NCBI GenBank assembly: GCA_949422915.1
Contig: CASPLF010000005.1
Span: 1-38,652 of the forward strand
Length of the DNA stretch: 38,652 nt
Direction: 5' to 3'
From: an uncultured Mycoplasmatales bacterium
GTDB lineage: Bacteria > Bacillota_I > Bacilli_A > Mycoplasmatales > Mycoplasmoidaceae
Shown: positions 21,846 through 33,663 of the stretch, piece after piece
Position numbering within the stretch: position 1 is the first letter of the stretch
Layout of the letters: the number at the start of each line of letters is the position of its first letter
Position numbers and translations under genes: made by a program
Notes under the pieces: generated by a model
The model's database searches: none
What the model was told of the DNA's origin: nothing
What the model saw: only the letters and a program-made list of their open reading frames with translations

Positions 21846-23036
21846 ATGGATAAAAATAACAAGAATCCAAAGACAAAAAATTTTAAAGTTGGTTCTTTTC
21901 ATCACGTTAAAGTTAAAAATGGAAGTATAAAGTTTAAAAAACTTTATCAACTTTCTACTTGACAACGTTATCTAACTGCTATTCTTGTTGGAATATTTAT
22001 GGCAGTTATAGTTCAATTTTTGATCAAAAATACTGGACTATATAATACAGGTTTGTCAGCGATTATCCAAGGATTCTCTAGATTAGTTTATACTGTTATG
22101 AATCACAACGGTGTAAATAAGAGTACTGCTGAACTAACTTTCAATTTGTTATTCTGAATAACATATTTTATTTTAAATATCCCTTTATTTATTTTTTCTT
22201 ATTTCAAAGTTGGTAAAACATTTACTAAACTTACATTAGTTTATTTATTTTTTAATACATTATCAGGATTTGCATTATCTTCAATAAAAGGCGTTAATGA
22301 TGTATTTATTTTTGGTAAAACAATCTCAGAGTCTGATAATGTTTTAGCAGAAAACAAAGTATATGTAATGCCTTTTTATTTTAGTGGTCATCAAGATCTA
22401 TTTGATACAGAACATGATCCAATTAAAACTTTTTTCTTATTTTTAACAGCTAGTATTTATGGATTGTTGTCATCAACAGCTTTTTCAATTATTTATATAA
22501 TTGGAAGTTGTTCTGCTGGATTAGATACTCTTTCAATTTACTATGCTACTAAAAAAGGAAAAAGCATTAGTAATATATTAGTAATTATTAATACTGTTTC
22601 AATGGTAATTGGATCTACAATGGGTTCGTATCTGTCAGCTGGAATCATTGATAATAATTGTTACAGTTGGCAATTCTTCTTCTCAGCAAATTTATTTGCT
22701 TCTTATTTAAGCATCATTATTTTTGGTTTTACTTTAAACAAATATTTCCCTTTAAATAAAAATGTTAAAGTAGAAATTTTTTCAGATAGTCAAACTGAAA
22801 TTCGTAATTATTTGTACCAAAATAATTACACTCATCCATTGTCTATTTTTGATAATACAGGTGGTTATAGTTTGAGACAACACAAAATGTTGATGACCAT
22901 CTGTATGTATATTGAATTACCAAAATTAATCAATAACATCAGAGATATTGATAAAAATTGTTTAATTGTTGCAACAATTATTGATGACATTGATGGAACT
23001 GTCAATGTTTGACAACAAGGATCAACAGAAGAATAA
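21846..23036 (+). CDS. YitT-family membrane protein (DUF161/DUF2179-like)
   Basis: Membrane segments with GSCSAGLDTLSIYYATKKGKSI and C-terminal YSLRQHKMLMTICMYIELPKLINNIRDID. Confidence 0.75.
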
Positions 23037-23039
23037 ACT

Positions 23040-23837
23040 ATGGGAAAAATTAATTGGTTTCCAGGGCATATGGCTAAAGCCATTGCTGATTTGCAAACCA
23101 AAAAGAAAAACTTTGATATGTTAATAGAAATTGTGGATGCACGTTGCCCACATATTTCAAGTAATCATGAATTATTACAAAGTTTTAACTTGCCAGTATT
23201 AACAATTGCTGTTAAACAAGATCTTGCAGTTGTTGATAATAGTTTTTTGAACATTTCTACAAACGATAAGAAAGCAAGAAATATTATTCTTAATAGAATT
23301 AAACAAGAATTAAAACCTAAGATTGATAAAGCTAGATCTAAAGGATTATTAAATCCTCAATTTAATATTTTAGTATTAGGTTTACCTAATATAGGTAAAT
23401 CTTCATTTATTAATTTATTACTAAATAAAAATAATTTAATAGTTCAAAACTATCCAGGGGTAACAAGAAAACAAACATTAGTAAAAATAGACAATATGTT
23501 ATTTCTAAATGATTCTCCTGGAATACTGTTTAAAAACATTGATGACGACACTACGGGATACATTTTATCTTTGATAGGATGTATTAAAAAAGAAGTAGTA
23601 CCAATGTATGAAGTAATTAAATTTGCCTATGAATTTTATTGCAATAAATATCCTAATCAAATTAAACAAAAATTTGAATTAAATGAATTTGGCAATTTTG
23701 AACATTTTTTAGAAAATGTATGTAAAAAATACCAATTCATTTTAAATGGCAATACACTTGATAAAGAAAGAGCATTAGAATACTTATATTCTATGTTTAT
23801 GAACGGAAGGATTTGCAAGGTAAATTATGAAAACTAA
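23040..23837 (+). CDS. rbgA: Ribosome biogenesis GTPase
   Basis: MGKINWFPGHMAKAIADL; circularly permuted GTPase with VLGLPNIGKSSFINLL and PGVTRKQ. Confidence 0.9.
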   Translation: MGKINWFPGHMAKAIADLQTKKKNFDMLIEIVDARCPHISSNHELLQSFNLPVLTIAVKQDLAVVDNSFLNISTNDKKARNIILNRIKQELKPKIDKARSKGLLNPQFNILVLGLPNIGKSSFINLLLNKNNLIVQNYPGVTRKQTLVKIDNMLFLNDSPGILFKNIDDDTTGYILSLIGCIKKEVVPMYEVIKFAYEFYCNKYPNQIKQKFELNEFGNFEHFLENVCKKYQFILNGNTLDKERALEYLYSMFMNGRICKVNYEN

Positions 23838-24447
23838 CATGTACCTTTATGAAAATAAATTCTTTCTTAAAAATGCTAAACACATTGCTGGTGTAGATGA
23901 AGCTGGTCGTGGGTGTTGAGCTGGTCCGTTAGTAGTGGCTGCTTGCATTCTGCCAACAAAATATAAAAATGATCATATTAGAGATTCAAAAACATTGTCT
24001 ATTAAAAAAAGACAACAATTATTTGACATCATCATTAAAGATGCATTAGACTACCAAATCATTTTTATCGATCCAGAAGAAGTTGATAAACTAAATCCTA
24101 AAGAGGCATCTATTGAAGGAATGCGTCGTGCCTTAACTATGTTAAAAGTTTCTCCAGACGTTGCTTTAATTGATTTTGAAAAAATTCCTAATTTGAAAAT
24201 TAAACAACAATCAATTGTTAAAGGAGATGCTAAATCAATTAGCATTGCTGCAGCTTCTATTTTAGCTAAGGTAGCACGTGATAACTATATGATTAAGATT
24301 AACAAAAAATACCCTCAATATAACTTTAGTAAACATAAAGGTTATGGAACGCTTGAACATGTTAAAGAAATCAAGAAGTATGGTCCAATTAAGGGTTTCC
24401 ATAGATTTTCTTATAAACCAATTAAAAATATAATAAACCATGTTTAA
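23827..24447 (+). CDS. rnhB: Ribonuclease HII
   Basis: [45 protein letters not shown]; start precedes the track ORF (in-frame TGA). Confidence 0.93.
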
Positions 24448-24468
24448 TATATAATTTATCTCATTACT

Positions 24469-25071
24469 ATGGAAAAATTATTATCAACAATTAAAAAAAT
24501 TAAAGATTTAGACTATAACCAAAAATTTGAAATCAAAAAATTATTTGCTAATCCAGATACTCTTGAAGCTCAACGTAACCAAATGAAGAGCATTAATCCA
24601 AAAGCTACTCCTGATGAAGTTGAAAAGAGAGTTTTCAACTTGGTTGTTAGGGACAACGTTTTCAATGCAATCATGAATTACATTGTTACATGTTATGAAT
24701 TTAGCATTGACAAAAGTGAAATTGAAAAATATTCTGAAAGAGTAAAAACTATTTACAAGAATGCTCCTGCAGAAAAGATTAATGAAATTACTGAAATTAC
24801 TCTTAAGAAAACTTTAGTTTTCTCTGAATTGGCAAAATTATGAGACATCAGAACTACTGATGAAGAAACTAAGAATTCATTACAAAATTATTACAAGATG
24901 ACTAACAATCCTATAAGAGATATCTTAGAAAATAAGAATCAATTCGAAGGTTATAGACAAATGATTCAAGATCAAAAAATAACTGCAGAGATCATTATGA
25001 GATTTAGAAATGTTAAAATTGATCTGCCAAAACCTGATACTAACAAACCTCAAGAACAAACTGGTAAATAA
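24469..25071 (+). CDS. Hypothetical soluble helical protein
   Basis: 200 aa with code 4; resemblance to trigger factor C-terminal region is only weak. Confidence 0.65.
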
Positions 25072-25074
25072 AAA

Positions 25075-25099
25075 AACAGGCCATAAGGCTTGTTTTTTT
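25075..25099 (+). terminator. Intrinsic terminator
   Basis: AACAGGCC-ATAA-GGCTTGTT then TTTTT. Confidence 0.7.
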
Positions 25100-25116
25100 A
25101 TTTCTATTTAACATTA

Positions 25117-25518
25117 TTATCAATGAGTTGAAATGATAAATGCAGCTATAACAGCAGCGACCATGAATATTATTATTAATACAAGAGATATTCATGTAAA
25201 TGGTTTTTTATTAATTGACACTTGGAATGATCAATATATAAATGATTCAATTATTAAACCGATCCATCCTATTACACCAACAACTAAACCAATTCATCCT
25301 AAAATATTAGCTAATGCATTATCACTTTCTAAACCATTTAAAGAGAAACCAAATAATACTCCAAAAAGAATTCCAATGAATGCGCATAATGATGAAATCA
25401 CTCCAAATCAAATTGATTTTTGTCTTTTAGTAGGATCTTTTTTAATTTGCTGAGCCTTTAAAAAACTTTTATTTCATTTAAAAATTAAGTTTCAAAAATT
25501 ATTTCCTGAGCTTGCCAT
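25117..25518 (-). CDS. Membrane protein, unknown; absent from ORF track
   Basis: Code 4: MASSGNNFWNLIFKWNKSFLKAQQIKKDPTKRQKSIWFGVISSLCAFIGILFGVLFGF...IISTHW; three to four hydrophobic segments and many TGA(Trp). Confidence 0.75.
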
Positions 25519-25583
25519 ATAAAAGGATTATAGATGTAAAGTGTTAAATATTTAATATAACTAAATAAATAAAAGAAACTTTT

Positions 25584-26222
25584 ATGATTAAAAGAGATCC
25601 TGATCCGAATAAAATATATCCAGTTAAAAATTGTAAAACAGTTATACATATTAAACCAACAATAAAAAATAAAAATATCATTGTTGGAGAATTTTCATAT
25701 TTTAGCGATTTAGATTTTGAAAAACATGTCACACATCATTATGACTTTGTTGGCGACAAATTAATCATTGGAAAATTTTGCCAAATAGGCAAAGGTGTAG
25801 AGTTTGTTATGAATGGAGCAAATCACAAAATGGATTGTGTTTCCACTTATCCATTTTACATTATGGATTCTTGAAAACAAAATGCTCCTAAACTTTCAGA
25901 ATTACCAATTAAAGGTGACACAATTATCGGAAATGATGTTTGAATAGGGCAAAATTGTACAATTCTTCCAGGAATCCACATAGGAGATGGCGCAATAATA
26001 GGTTTAAATAGTACGGTCGCTTCTGATATACCTCCTTATTCAATAGCTGTTGGTAATCCTGCAAAAGTCATTAAAAAAAGATTTGATAACGAATTAATAA
26101 AAATTCTTTTAAAATTCAAATGGTGAGATAAAAAACCTGAAGAAATTAATGAATTAATTCCTTTATTGACTTCTAACAATATATCTTTAATAAAAAGAGA
26201 ATTAAAGAAAAAGATAAAATAA
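25584..26222 (+). CDS. Vat/CatB-like hexapeptide acetyltransferase
   Basis: [20 protein letters not shown]...[32 protein letters not shown]...[18 protein letters not shown]...[15 protein letters not shown]...[12 protein letters not shown]; Vat-type signatures. Confidence 0.85.
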
Positions 26223-26267
26223 ATAACTTAGTGCCCTTAATATTTTTATTTTTATAATATAAACACT

Positions 26268-27746
26268 ATGGAAAACAATTTTACTGACCAAGAGCAAAGT
26301 AGAAGAAATAAACTAACTCAATTGGTTAATGAAGGAAATGATCCGTTCAAATACGAAAGATTTGAACGTAATTTTACTTCTTCTTCTTTTAAAGAAAAAT
26401 ATAAAAATAACTCTAAAGAAGAACTTCATGAATGCACAGATGAAATTAAAATTGCTGGTCGAATTATGGCTATCAGACAAACTTTTGCTGTTTTAAAAGA
26501 CTTTGATGGTACAGTTCAACTTTATATTAATAAAAAAACTTGTGATCCAAAAATTTGACATTTATTTTCTAAAGTATTAGATATTGGTGATATTGTTGGT
26601 GTTCAAGGAACGCCAATGAAAACTAACACTGGTGAATGTACAGTTAAAATTAACAATTTAGTAATCCTTTCTAAATCATTAAGACCATTACCAGAGAAAT
26701 TCCATGGTTTGCAAGACGAAGAAGTTAGGGCAAGAAAACGTTATGTTGATTTAATCATGAACAGTGAATCAATGAACACATTTGTTTTGCGTAGCAAAAT
26801 AGTTTCATTAATTAGAGAATATTTAAATTCGTTAGGATACATTGAAGTAGAAACTCCAATTCTTCAATCAATTTTAGGAGGAGCAGCTGCTCGTCCGTTT
26901 GTTACTCATCACAATGCTCTTGATCGCGAATATTATTTAAGAATAGCTACAGAATTAGCTCTTAAAAAATTAGTAGTTGGTGGTTTTGAAAAAGTTTATG
27001 AAATAGGTAGAAACTTTAGAAATGAAGGAATGGATGCTACACACAACCCCGAGTTTACATCTATTGAGGCATATACTGCATATTCTTCTATGGAAGATCA
27101 AATGGATTTGTTAGAAGAAATCATTAAGTATGTTACAAAAAATATTGGAAAGCAAAATTTTGAATATAAAGGTGTAAATCTTGATTTTAATCAAAAATTT
27201 AAAAGAATCAACATGGTAGATGCTATTAAAGAAGCAACTAACATTGATTTTAATCAAATCGATTCTGATCCTAAGGCAATTGAAATAGCAAATGAAAAAC
27301 ACATCGAATTATTACCTCATGAAAAAAATAGAGGTCATATTATCAATAAGTTTTTTGAAACTTATTGTGAAGAACGTTGTGTCCAACCAACGTTTGTTTA
27401 TGGTCATCCAATTGAAGTATCTCCATTAGCTAAAAAAGATTCAAAAGATCCAAGGTATACTAAGAGATTTGAATTATTTATTTGTGGTAAAGAATATGCA
27501 AATGCATTTAGTGAACTAAACGATCCAATTGACCAAAAACAACGTTTTGAAAATCAACTAAAAGAAAAAGATTTAGGAAATGATGAAGCTAATGAAATGG
27601 ACAATGATTTCATTGAAGCTCTTGAATATGGGTTGCCACCAACAGGTGGATTTGGATTAGGAATTGATCGTCTTGTTATGTTATTAACTAACAACACAAC
27701 GATTCGTAATGTATTATTATTTCCTCACATGCGTGATGAAAAATAA
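26268..27746 (+). CDS. lysS: Lysyl-tRNA synthetase (class II)
   Basis: [92 protein letters not shown]. Confidence 0.96.
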
Positions 27747-27749
27747 TTT

Positions 27750-28694
27750 ATGATTAACAACTTTAAATCTTATTTTCCAATTAATTACAAACCAAAATAT
27801 GATTTAGATAAAACTATAAGTTTTATCAATGATTTTAACCTTGCATTTATCAGTATGTTAGAAGAAAGATTCAATTCTATTCAAGTTGATTATCCTTTGA
27901 TTTCTCATGTTGATGGTACAAATATGAATGATTGCATTTATCGTAAGATATCTTTTGATAATGCATCATCAAAACTACCTTATATTGTAAATAGTGAAAA
28001 CTTTGATTATTTTAAACAACTTGGAAATAAACTTAATATTTCTTCTGACAAATCACTTATTGCCAAAACAAAATTGATTAATAGAGATTCCAAATTGACA
28101 AATACAGATTCATTAATTAAAGACGTGTTGTATTTATATACAACTCAACAAACAACTCATAATGAATTTAAAGATTCAGCTAAAAGTTTAGTTGAATCTA
28201 TTGTGAATAGTTTCAAAATAATTTTTAATGAAGAATTATTAAAGAAATACAACATTACAGATAAAGATATTGAAAACATTAATGTTGCAAATATTAAAGA
28301 TATTATTCCAAAAAGATTAAGACAAGAAGAATATTCTCAATACATTGATATGTATTTAAGTTCTAAAGGTCCAACTTTAATTTTAGGAACAGATGATGCT
28401 ACATTAAATGAATTTAATGAATGTAATAACAAGGACTTAACTAAAAATAATGAATCTGCTTCTTTATATATTTACATTCCTAAAATTAAATCAAGAATTA
28501 GATTGTTAAAGTTTTACTCATTAAATATTTCTATACGTGAAGATATAGGAGAACATAGGTTCTTAGTTGCATTTGATTTGTCTAACTTTTATATGTATTT
28601 ATTAGATAAGCTACATATAGCAGAAGTTGTAGCATCTGTTTGAGATGATGAATTTATTCAATTTACAAAAACAAACAATATAAAGATTTTGTAA
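27750..28694 (+). CDS. Divergent aspartate-ammonia ligase (AsnA)-like protein, possibly non-catalytic
   Basis: FINDFNLAFISMLEERFNSIQVDYPLISHVDGTNMND aligns with AsnA [34 protein letters not shown]; AsnA C-terminal GGGIGQSR is not recognisable. Confidence 0.5.
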
Positions 28695-28695
28695 T

Positions 28696-30708
28696 ATGGC
28701 AAAATATGTTACTAAATACTTTTATTTAAATAGCTTTAATAGAACAGATGACCAACTGTTAGTTGGTAGTATTGCAATCAATGATTTTTTGCATAAAGAA
28801 ATTGTTAAAGAAATAGAACAAAGTAACAATAAATTTAATGAATTTGACGAAACAGATGATGAGTCTATAAAAGAAGAAGATGATTCATTTTCTTTATATA
28901 AGCAATATAAAGAAACTGTTTCTGAAAATCAATTAAAGAATTTAGCTGATATAGACCCAAAGGTTTATGAAGGAAACATAATAGATGAAGAATCAAGAAA
29001 GTTTGTTACTAAACAATTTCCTGATTGTCAAGCAATTGACTTATCAAAAGATCATTTAACAAATGAAGATGCTTTTGAAAAAACAAAAGAATTATTAACT
29101 AATAATGATAACATCATTATTTTTCAAAGTGTATTCATTACTAAAAATAAAAAAGCAATTACTAAGCCTGATGCTATTGTTAAAAGAAATGGTAAAGTTT
29201 ATATCATTGAAACAAAAGGGACTACTAGCACAAAATTTGTTCACATACTTGATTTGTTTTATCAAGTTAATGTTATTGAAGATTCAATGGATATTGTTTT
29301 GGAAAATTATTATTTATGTATTGTTAAATATGAACTATTACCTTTTGGACAAGTATCTTTTGTTTTAGTAGATAAATGCCATGATGGTAAAACGCCTAAG
29401 AGTTTTGATACCTATACAAAAAAAGATGAATATAAAATTCTTTCTTTAGAAGCTAAATGCGCAAAGAAAGCTTATGCAAAAGAACATTTAATATGAGAAG
29501 ATAAAGATGATGGTTCAAATGAGGTACCATCAATTAAGGAAATGATACAAACAACATCTGGTAAGAGTAATTTTCTATCAACAATATGCGCTGATATTAA
29601 ACAATTTTGGGAGACGATTGATCGTTTGCACGATTTAATGCAAAAACCAATTCCGGATGTTTCAAAGATAAATTATGAACCGGTTCAAAAATACAAAATG
29701 TCTTACAAAGATGTAGATTTTTGATTGCTATTAAGAGACTATTATTATTTTTCAAATAATCTAGATTATTTGCCTTTTCAATTTTCTGGAAAGTTATGCA
29801 AATTTGAAGTTGCTTGTAAAATATACAATATGATAAAAGGAAAAAATGTTCCATTTCAAACAGTTATTAATTTGTTTGAAACTAACAAATTTACTCTTGC
29901 TAATGGTAAAACATGAAATAAACCTACAGCATTAAAACAATATTTATTTGGAATTTCAAAATCTAAAAATGCTCCATATTTTTCTGAGCATGCAATTGAA
30001 TTTATTAAAAGTATTAGAGACAAAAAAGTTTATTTTGATTTTGAATCTCTAAATTTAGCAATTAGAGTTGTGGATAAGTATCCACCTTTTATGCAAACTG
30101 TAAATCAAGTGTCTGTTGTAATTGATCGTGGTAAAGGACTTGGGTACCTTGAAGAAATAGAACCAGTTGTTATCGATCCTGTTAATGGAATTAATAAAAA
30201 TGATTTTAAAACAATCATTGATGCTTGTTTGCCTTCAAAAAATTTAGAAGAATGTAAAGAATATGACTACATTGTTTTTAATAAAAATTTTGAAACAATT
30301 AGACTTAGAGAGATGGCTGAATATATAAATGAACCAGAATACAATGAAAAAGTAAAAATTATTAATGACAACATTGTAGATATTGCTGAATCGTTTATCA
30401 TAAACAAAGATAACAAGTATGTTGTCTTTAAAGAACTTAAAGGTTTTTATTCAATTAAAAAAGTTCTACCATTGGTAGAAAAATATGCTAACCACATTTT
30501 TAAAGCTGCAGGTTGTGTAAATTACAAAACAGGTTTAGATGGAATCCATAATGGTACTGAAGCACAAAATGCCTCTACAAAAAGATTCTTTAATAAGTTA
30601 TCAGATGAAGAATGAAAAATTAATGTAAAAAATTTAGGAAAATATTGTAACAACGATGTTCGTGCAATGATAGCTATTGAACATTATCTAAAATCATTAA
30701 TTAACTAA
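28696..30708 (+). CDS. DUF2779-type protein with PD-(D/E)xK and DEDD exonuclease-like regions
   Basis: TKPDAIVKRNGKVYIIETKGT (RecB-like), VYFDFESLN (DEDD-like DFE), LGKYCNNDVRAMIAI (YxxxD-like). 670 aa with code 4. Confidence 0.7.
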
Positions 30709-30730
30709 TACTCTATATAATTTAATTAAT

Positions 30731-31870
30731 ATGAAATTTTTATTATTAAAAGAAAAAAATAAAAACCAAAGAGTATTATTAGTTCCAAATGATATTAAAA
30801 CATTAACTTCTAAAGGTGCAGAAATTTATATTGAACCTAATTACGGTAGTAGTTTAGGATATCCTGATCATGAATATGTATCTGCTGGTGCAACTATTAA
30901 GAAGAACTATATGTCTGACATTTCTTCTTATCATGTAATTTGCAAAATCGGAAGCGTTTGCTCAAAGATTTTAAAAAAATTGACTCCTACACAAATAGTT
31001 TGAAACTATGCAAATCCAATAAATGAAAACAAATATCTTTACCAATTGCTTAAATACAATACCACTATGGTATCAATTAAATCTATTCAATATACAAAAG
31101 ATGGATCCATCTTTAAAGTTACTGAACAATTAAAAGGGCAATTGGCTGCAAGTGTTATAGGTTTTTATTTATCTAGATACCAAAAGAAAGGGTTAGGAAA
31201 AGTTTTTGGTAAAGTCGAAGACTTTAACTCAAACTTATTTATTATCGGTGGTTCAAATGCTGCTGGAAAATCATTAATTAAATCAGCACTTGCTTTAGGA
31301 AGCAATGTAGTTGTATTTGATTACAACGAAGCTGATTTAGAAAAAGTAAAAAATAATAATGATTACAAACAATTATGCAAGATTAATGATTGTACATTAT
31401 CTGTATTTAAATATGATTATGAAAAATTATTTTCAATGCTAAGACAAGCTGATGCTGTTGTTTGTGCAGCTAATGATCCAAACGAACCAACACACACAAT
31501 TTTTAATGAAAAAATGATTACTTCAATAAACAAAGGTGCTGTGTTTGTAGATTTAGCTAGCGATTATGGTTTTGCTAGTCAAACAGAATCTAAACAAACA
31601 AAATTATCAAAAGCTGTTTTTACAACAGCTGATGTTATTCACTTTAATGTAGGCAATGTAAGTCATTATTATCCAAAAACATTCTCTGCCTTAATTTCTA
31701 AAATTAATACTGAGCTATTAGAAGAAGTTTTAAAAAATACTTTTAATTTAGAAACTTCTCCTGTTTTAGGTAATGCAGTAATCACTTATAAAGGTAAAAT
31801 TACAAATTCTACAATTGCAAATTCCCTTAAATTAGAATACACTCCTTTAAAGAGAATTGTAAAGGATTAA
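30731..31870 (+). CDS. Alanine dehydrogenase-like NAD-binding protein
   Basis: NQRVLLVPNDIKTLTSKGAEIYIEPNYGSSLGYPDHEYVSAGATI; LFIIGGSNAAGKSLIKSALALGSNVVVFDYNEADL; KGAVFVDLASDYGF. Confidence 0.7.
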
Positions 31871-32013
31871 TAGTAAACTTCTTACTCTTAGTAACATAAA
31901 GCAATGTTTGGAAAAATTCTGAAAAATAATTAGACAAATTTTAAACAAATTCTAAACAGTTTTTTCGTATTTTCCTATTATGATCTTTTATGAAAAGATA
32001 AATATAAGAGAAT

Positions 32014-32421
32014 ATGTCAAATAAAAAATTAGTTAAAACAGGAAAACCTAGGAGTTTCAAAATTCTAGAAAAAATTGATGATATAATAAAATTGCAACAA
32101 ATGAAAGAAGTTTCAGGTAGAAAAGTCAATCCTAAAAACAATAAAATATCGTTAAAAGATATTGTGTTTGAAATGCGTGAAGAAATGCGTAATGGGTTTA
32201 CTCAAATTAATAAACGATTAGATAATCATCAACAATCTATTGATGAACTAAAAACAGATGTTAATGTATTAAGAACTGATGTTAATACATTGAAAGGTGA
32301 TGTTAATACATTGAAAACAGATGTTAATACATTGAAAGGTGATGTTAATAACATAAAAGTCGTTATGGTTGATTTAATTGAAACAAACAGTTTGAAATTA
32401 ACAAAAACAAAATTAAGTTAA
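32014..32421 (+). CDS. Coiled-coil protein with heptad tandem repeat (DUF16-like appearance)
   Basis: MREEMRNGFTQINKRLDNHQQSIDELKTDVNVLRTDVNTLKGDVNTLKTDVNTLKGDVNNIK. Confidence 0.65.
   Translation: MSNKKLVKTGKPRSFKILEKIDDIIKLQQMKEVSGRKVNPKNNKISLKDIVFEMREEMRNGFTQINKRLDNHQQSIDELKTDVNVLRTDVNTLKGDVNTLKTDVNTLKGDVNNIKVVMVDLIETNSLKLTKTKLS
32248..32352 (+). repeat. 5 x 21-bp tandem repeat (L[K/R][T/G]DVN[T/V/N])
   Basis: TTGAAA(ACA/GGT)GATGTTAATACA-type units in frame. Confidence 0.93.
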
Positions 32422-32501
32422 ATAAAATAATTTATAGATTATTTCTAAAATCAATATAATAACTTTTGCACATATCAGCAATTTAATATAGTTGTTAAAT
32501 A

Positions 32502-32612
32502 AATTGATAGGTAAGCTGTTACAAGTAAGTATGCTGAAATGCCGAAAGTATTAGTATCAATTTACCCAACTAGGATTAAAATCGGTCTCTTATGTGCACT
32601 ACACATAAGGAG
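32502..32612 (+). promoter_or_regulatory. rpsD leader: pseudoknot-capable pairing and SD-sequestering hairpin
   Basis: AATTGATA(32502-32509)/TATCAATT(32555-32562); GGTAA(32510-32514)/TTACC(32562-32566); CTTATGTG(32589-32596)-CACTA-CACATAAG(32602-32609) overlapping SD AAGGAG (32607-32612). Confidence 0.55.
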
Positions 32613-32620
32613 TTATATAA

Positions 32621-33223
32621 ATGTCAAGATATACAAAAAGTATTTTTAAGAAATCTAGAAGATTAGGTTTTTCTATTTTAGAAGATAACAAGGAATTCTT
32701 AAAAGGAAAGAAAAGAACATATGCCCCTGGTCAACATGGTGCAGATAAACACAAAGTTTCAGGTTATGGTCAACAATTACAAGAAAAGCAAAAACTTGCT
32801 TTAATGTATGGAATGAATGACCGTCAATTTAGAAGATTATTCCAAATCGCTAAGAAAATGAAAGGTTCTACAAGTATGAACTTATTAATCGTATTGGAAT
32901 CTAGATTAGACAACTTAGTTTACCGTATGGGCTTTGCTAAGACAAGACGTGCAGCAAGACAAATGGTAAGCCACGGTCACATTCTATTAAATGGTAAAAA
33001 ATGTTCAATTCCTTCAGCAATTGTTCCTTTAAATTCAACAATTGAAGTTAAAGAAGCTTCTAAGAAAATGGCAGCTTTAGGTGAAAACGAAACAAGAGGA
33101 ACTCTTCCATTCGTTAAAACTGATTTTGCTAAACTTTCTGGTCAATATGTAAGATATCCAGAAAGAAAAGAACTTAACCAAGAAATCAACGAAACATACG
33201 TAGTTGAATGATTCAACCGTTAG
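32621..33223 (+). CDS. rpsD: 30S ribosomal protein S4
   Basis: MSRYTKSIFKKSRRLGFSIL...RTYAPGQHGADK...LESRLDNLVYRMGFAKTRRAARQMVSHGHILLNGKK; ends VVEWFNR. Confidence 0.96.
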
Positions 33224-33247
33224 TTAATTTTTCTTAAAAATTACCTT

Positions 33248-33280
33248 AAAGATAGATCTGTTTCAGGTCTATCTTTTTTT
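33248..33280 (+). terminator. Intrinsic terminator after rpsD
   Basis: AAAGATAGATCTG-TTT-CAGGTCTATCTTT, 13-bp stem plus T-run. Confidence 0.85.
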
Positions 33281-33337
33281 GTTGATGAATAAAATATTGT
33301 AGTAAACATGAAATGAGTTTTATTGTTTGTTCTTATT

Positions 33338-33637
33338 TTAGTTTTTTGTTTTAAGCACTTCATCCATCATAGTTACTATTAATTTATATGCTGGATGATC
33401 ATAAAATTTGTCCATTTTTATTGATCTTGTTTTTACTGCATTATCAATTTTTTTGAATTCTTTAAGAATTTCTTCCATTTCATTCTTAATTTCTTCTAAT
33501 GTGAATTTATTTAAGCAATCATTTAGGAATGCTTTTCAATATTTGTCATTCTTTAGGAAATCTTCAGGTCTTGTAGAAGTAATATAATTTGAATTGTGTA
33601 AAAGTTGAGAAAAAGCAAAATATGCTTCTTTAGACAT
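33338..33637 (-). CDS. Hypothetical protein (99 aa), absent from track
   Basis: Code 4: MSKEAYFAFSQLLHNSNYITSTRPEDFLKNDKYWKAFLNDCLNKFTLEEIKNEMEEILKEFKKIDNAVKTRSIKMDKFYDHPAYKLIVTMMDEVLKTKN. Confidence 0.65.
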
Positions 33638-33663
33638 TATTCTTTTTATAAAAATATAATTTT

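Noticed and set aside
25133-25453. 106-aa + strand ORF
   Set aside because: Antisense shadow of the minus-strand membrane protein 25117-25518.
29105-29368. 87-aa ORF inside the DUF2779 gene
   Set aside because: Alternate-frame ORF in a longer supported CDS; Lys/Leu/Ile-rich composition expected by chance in AT-rich DNA.
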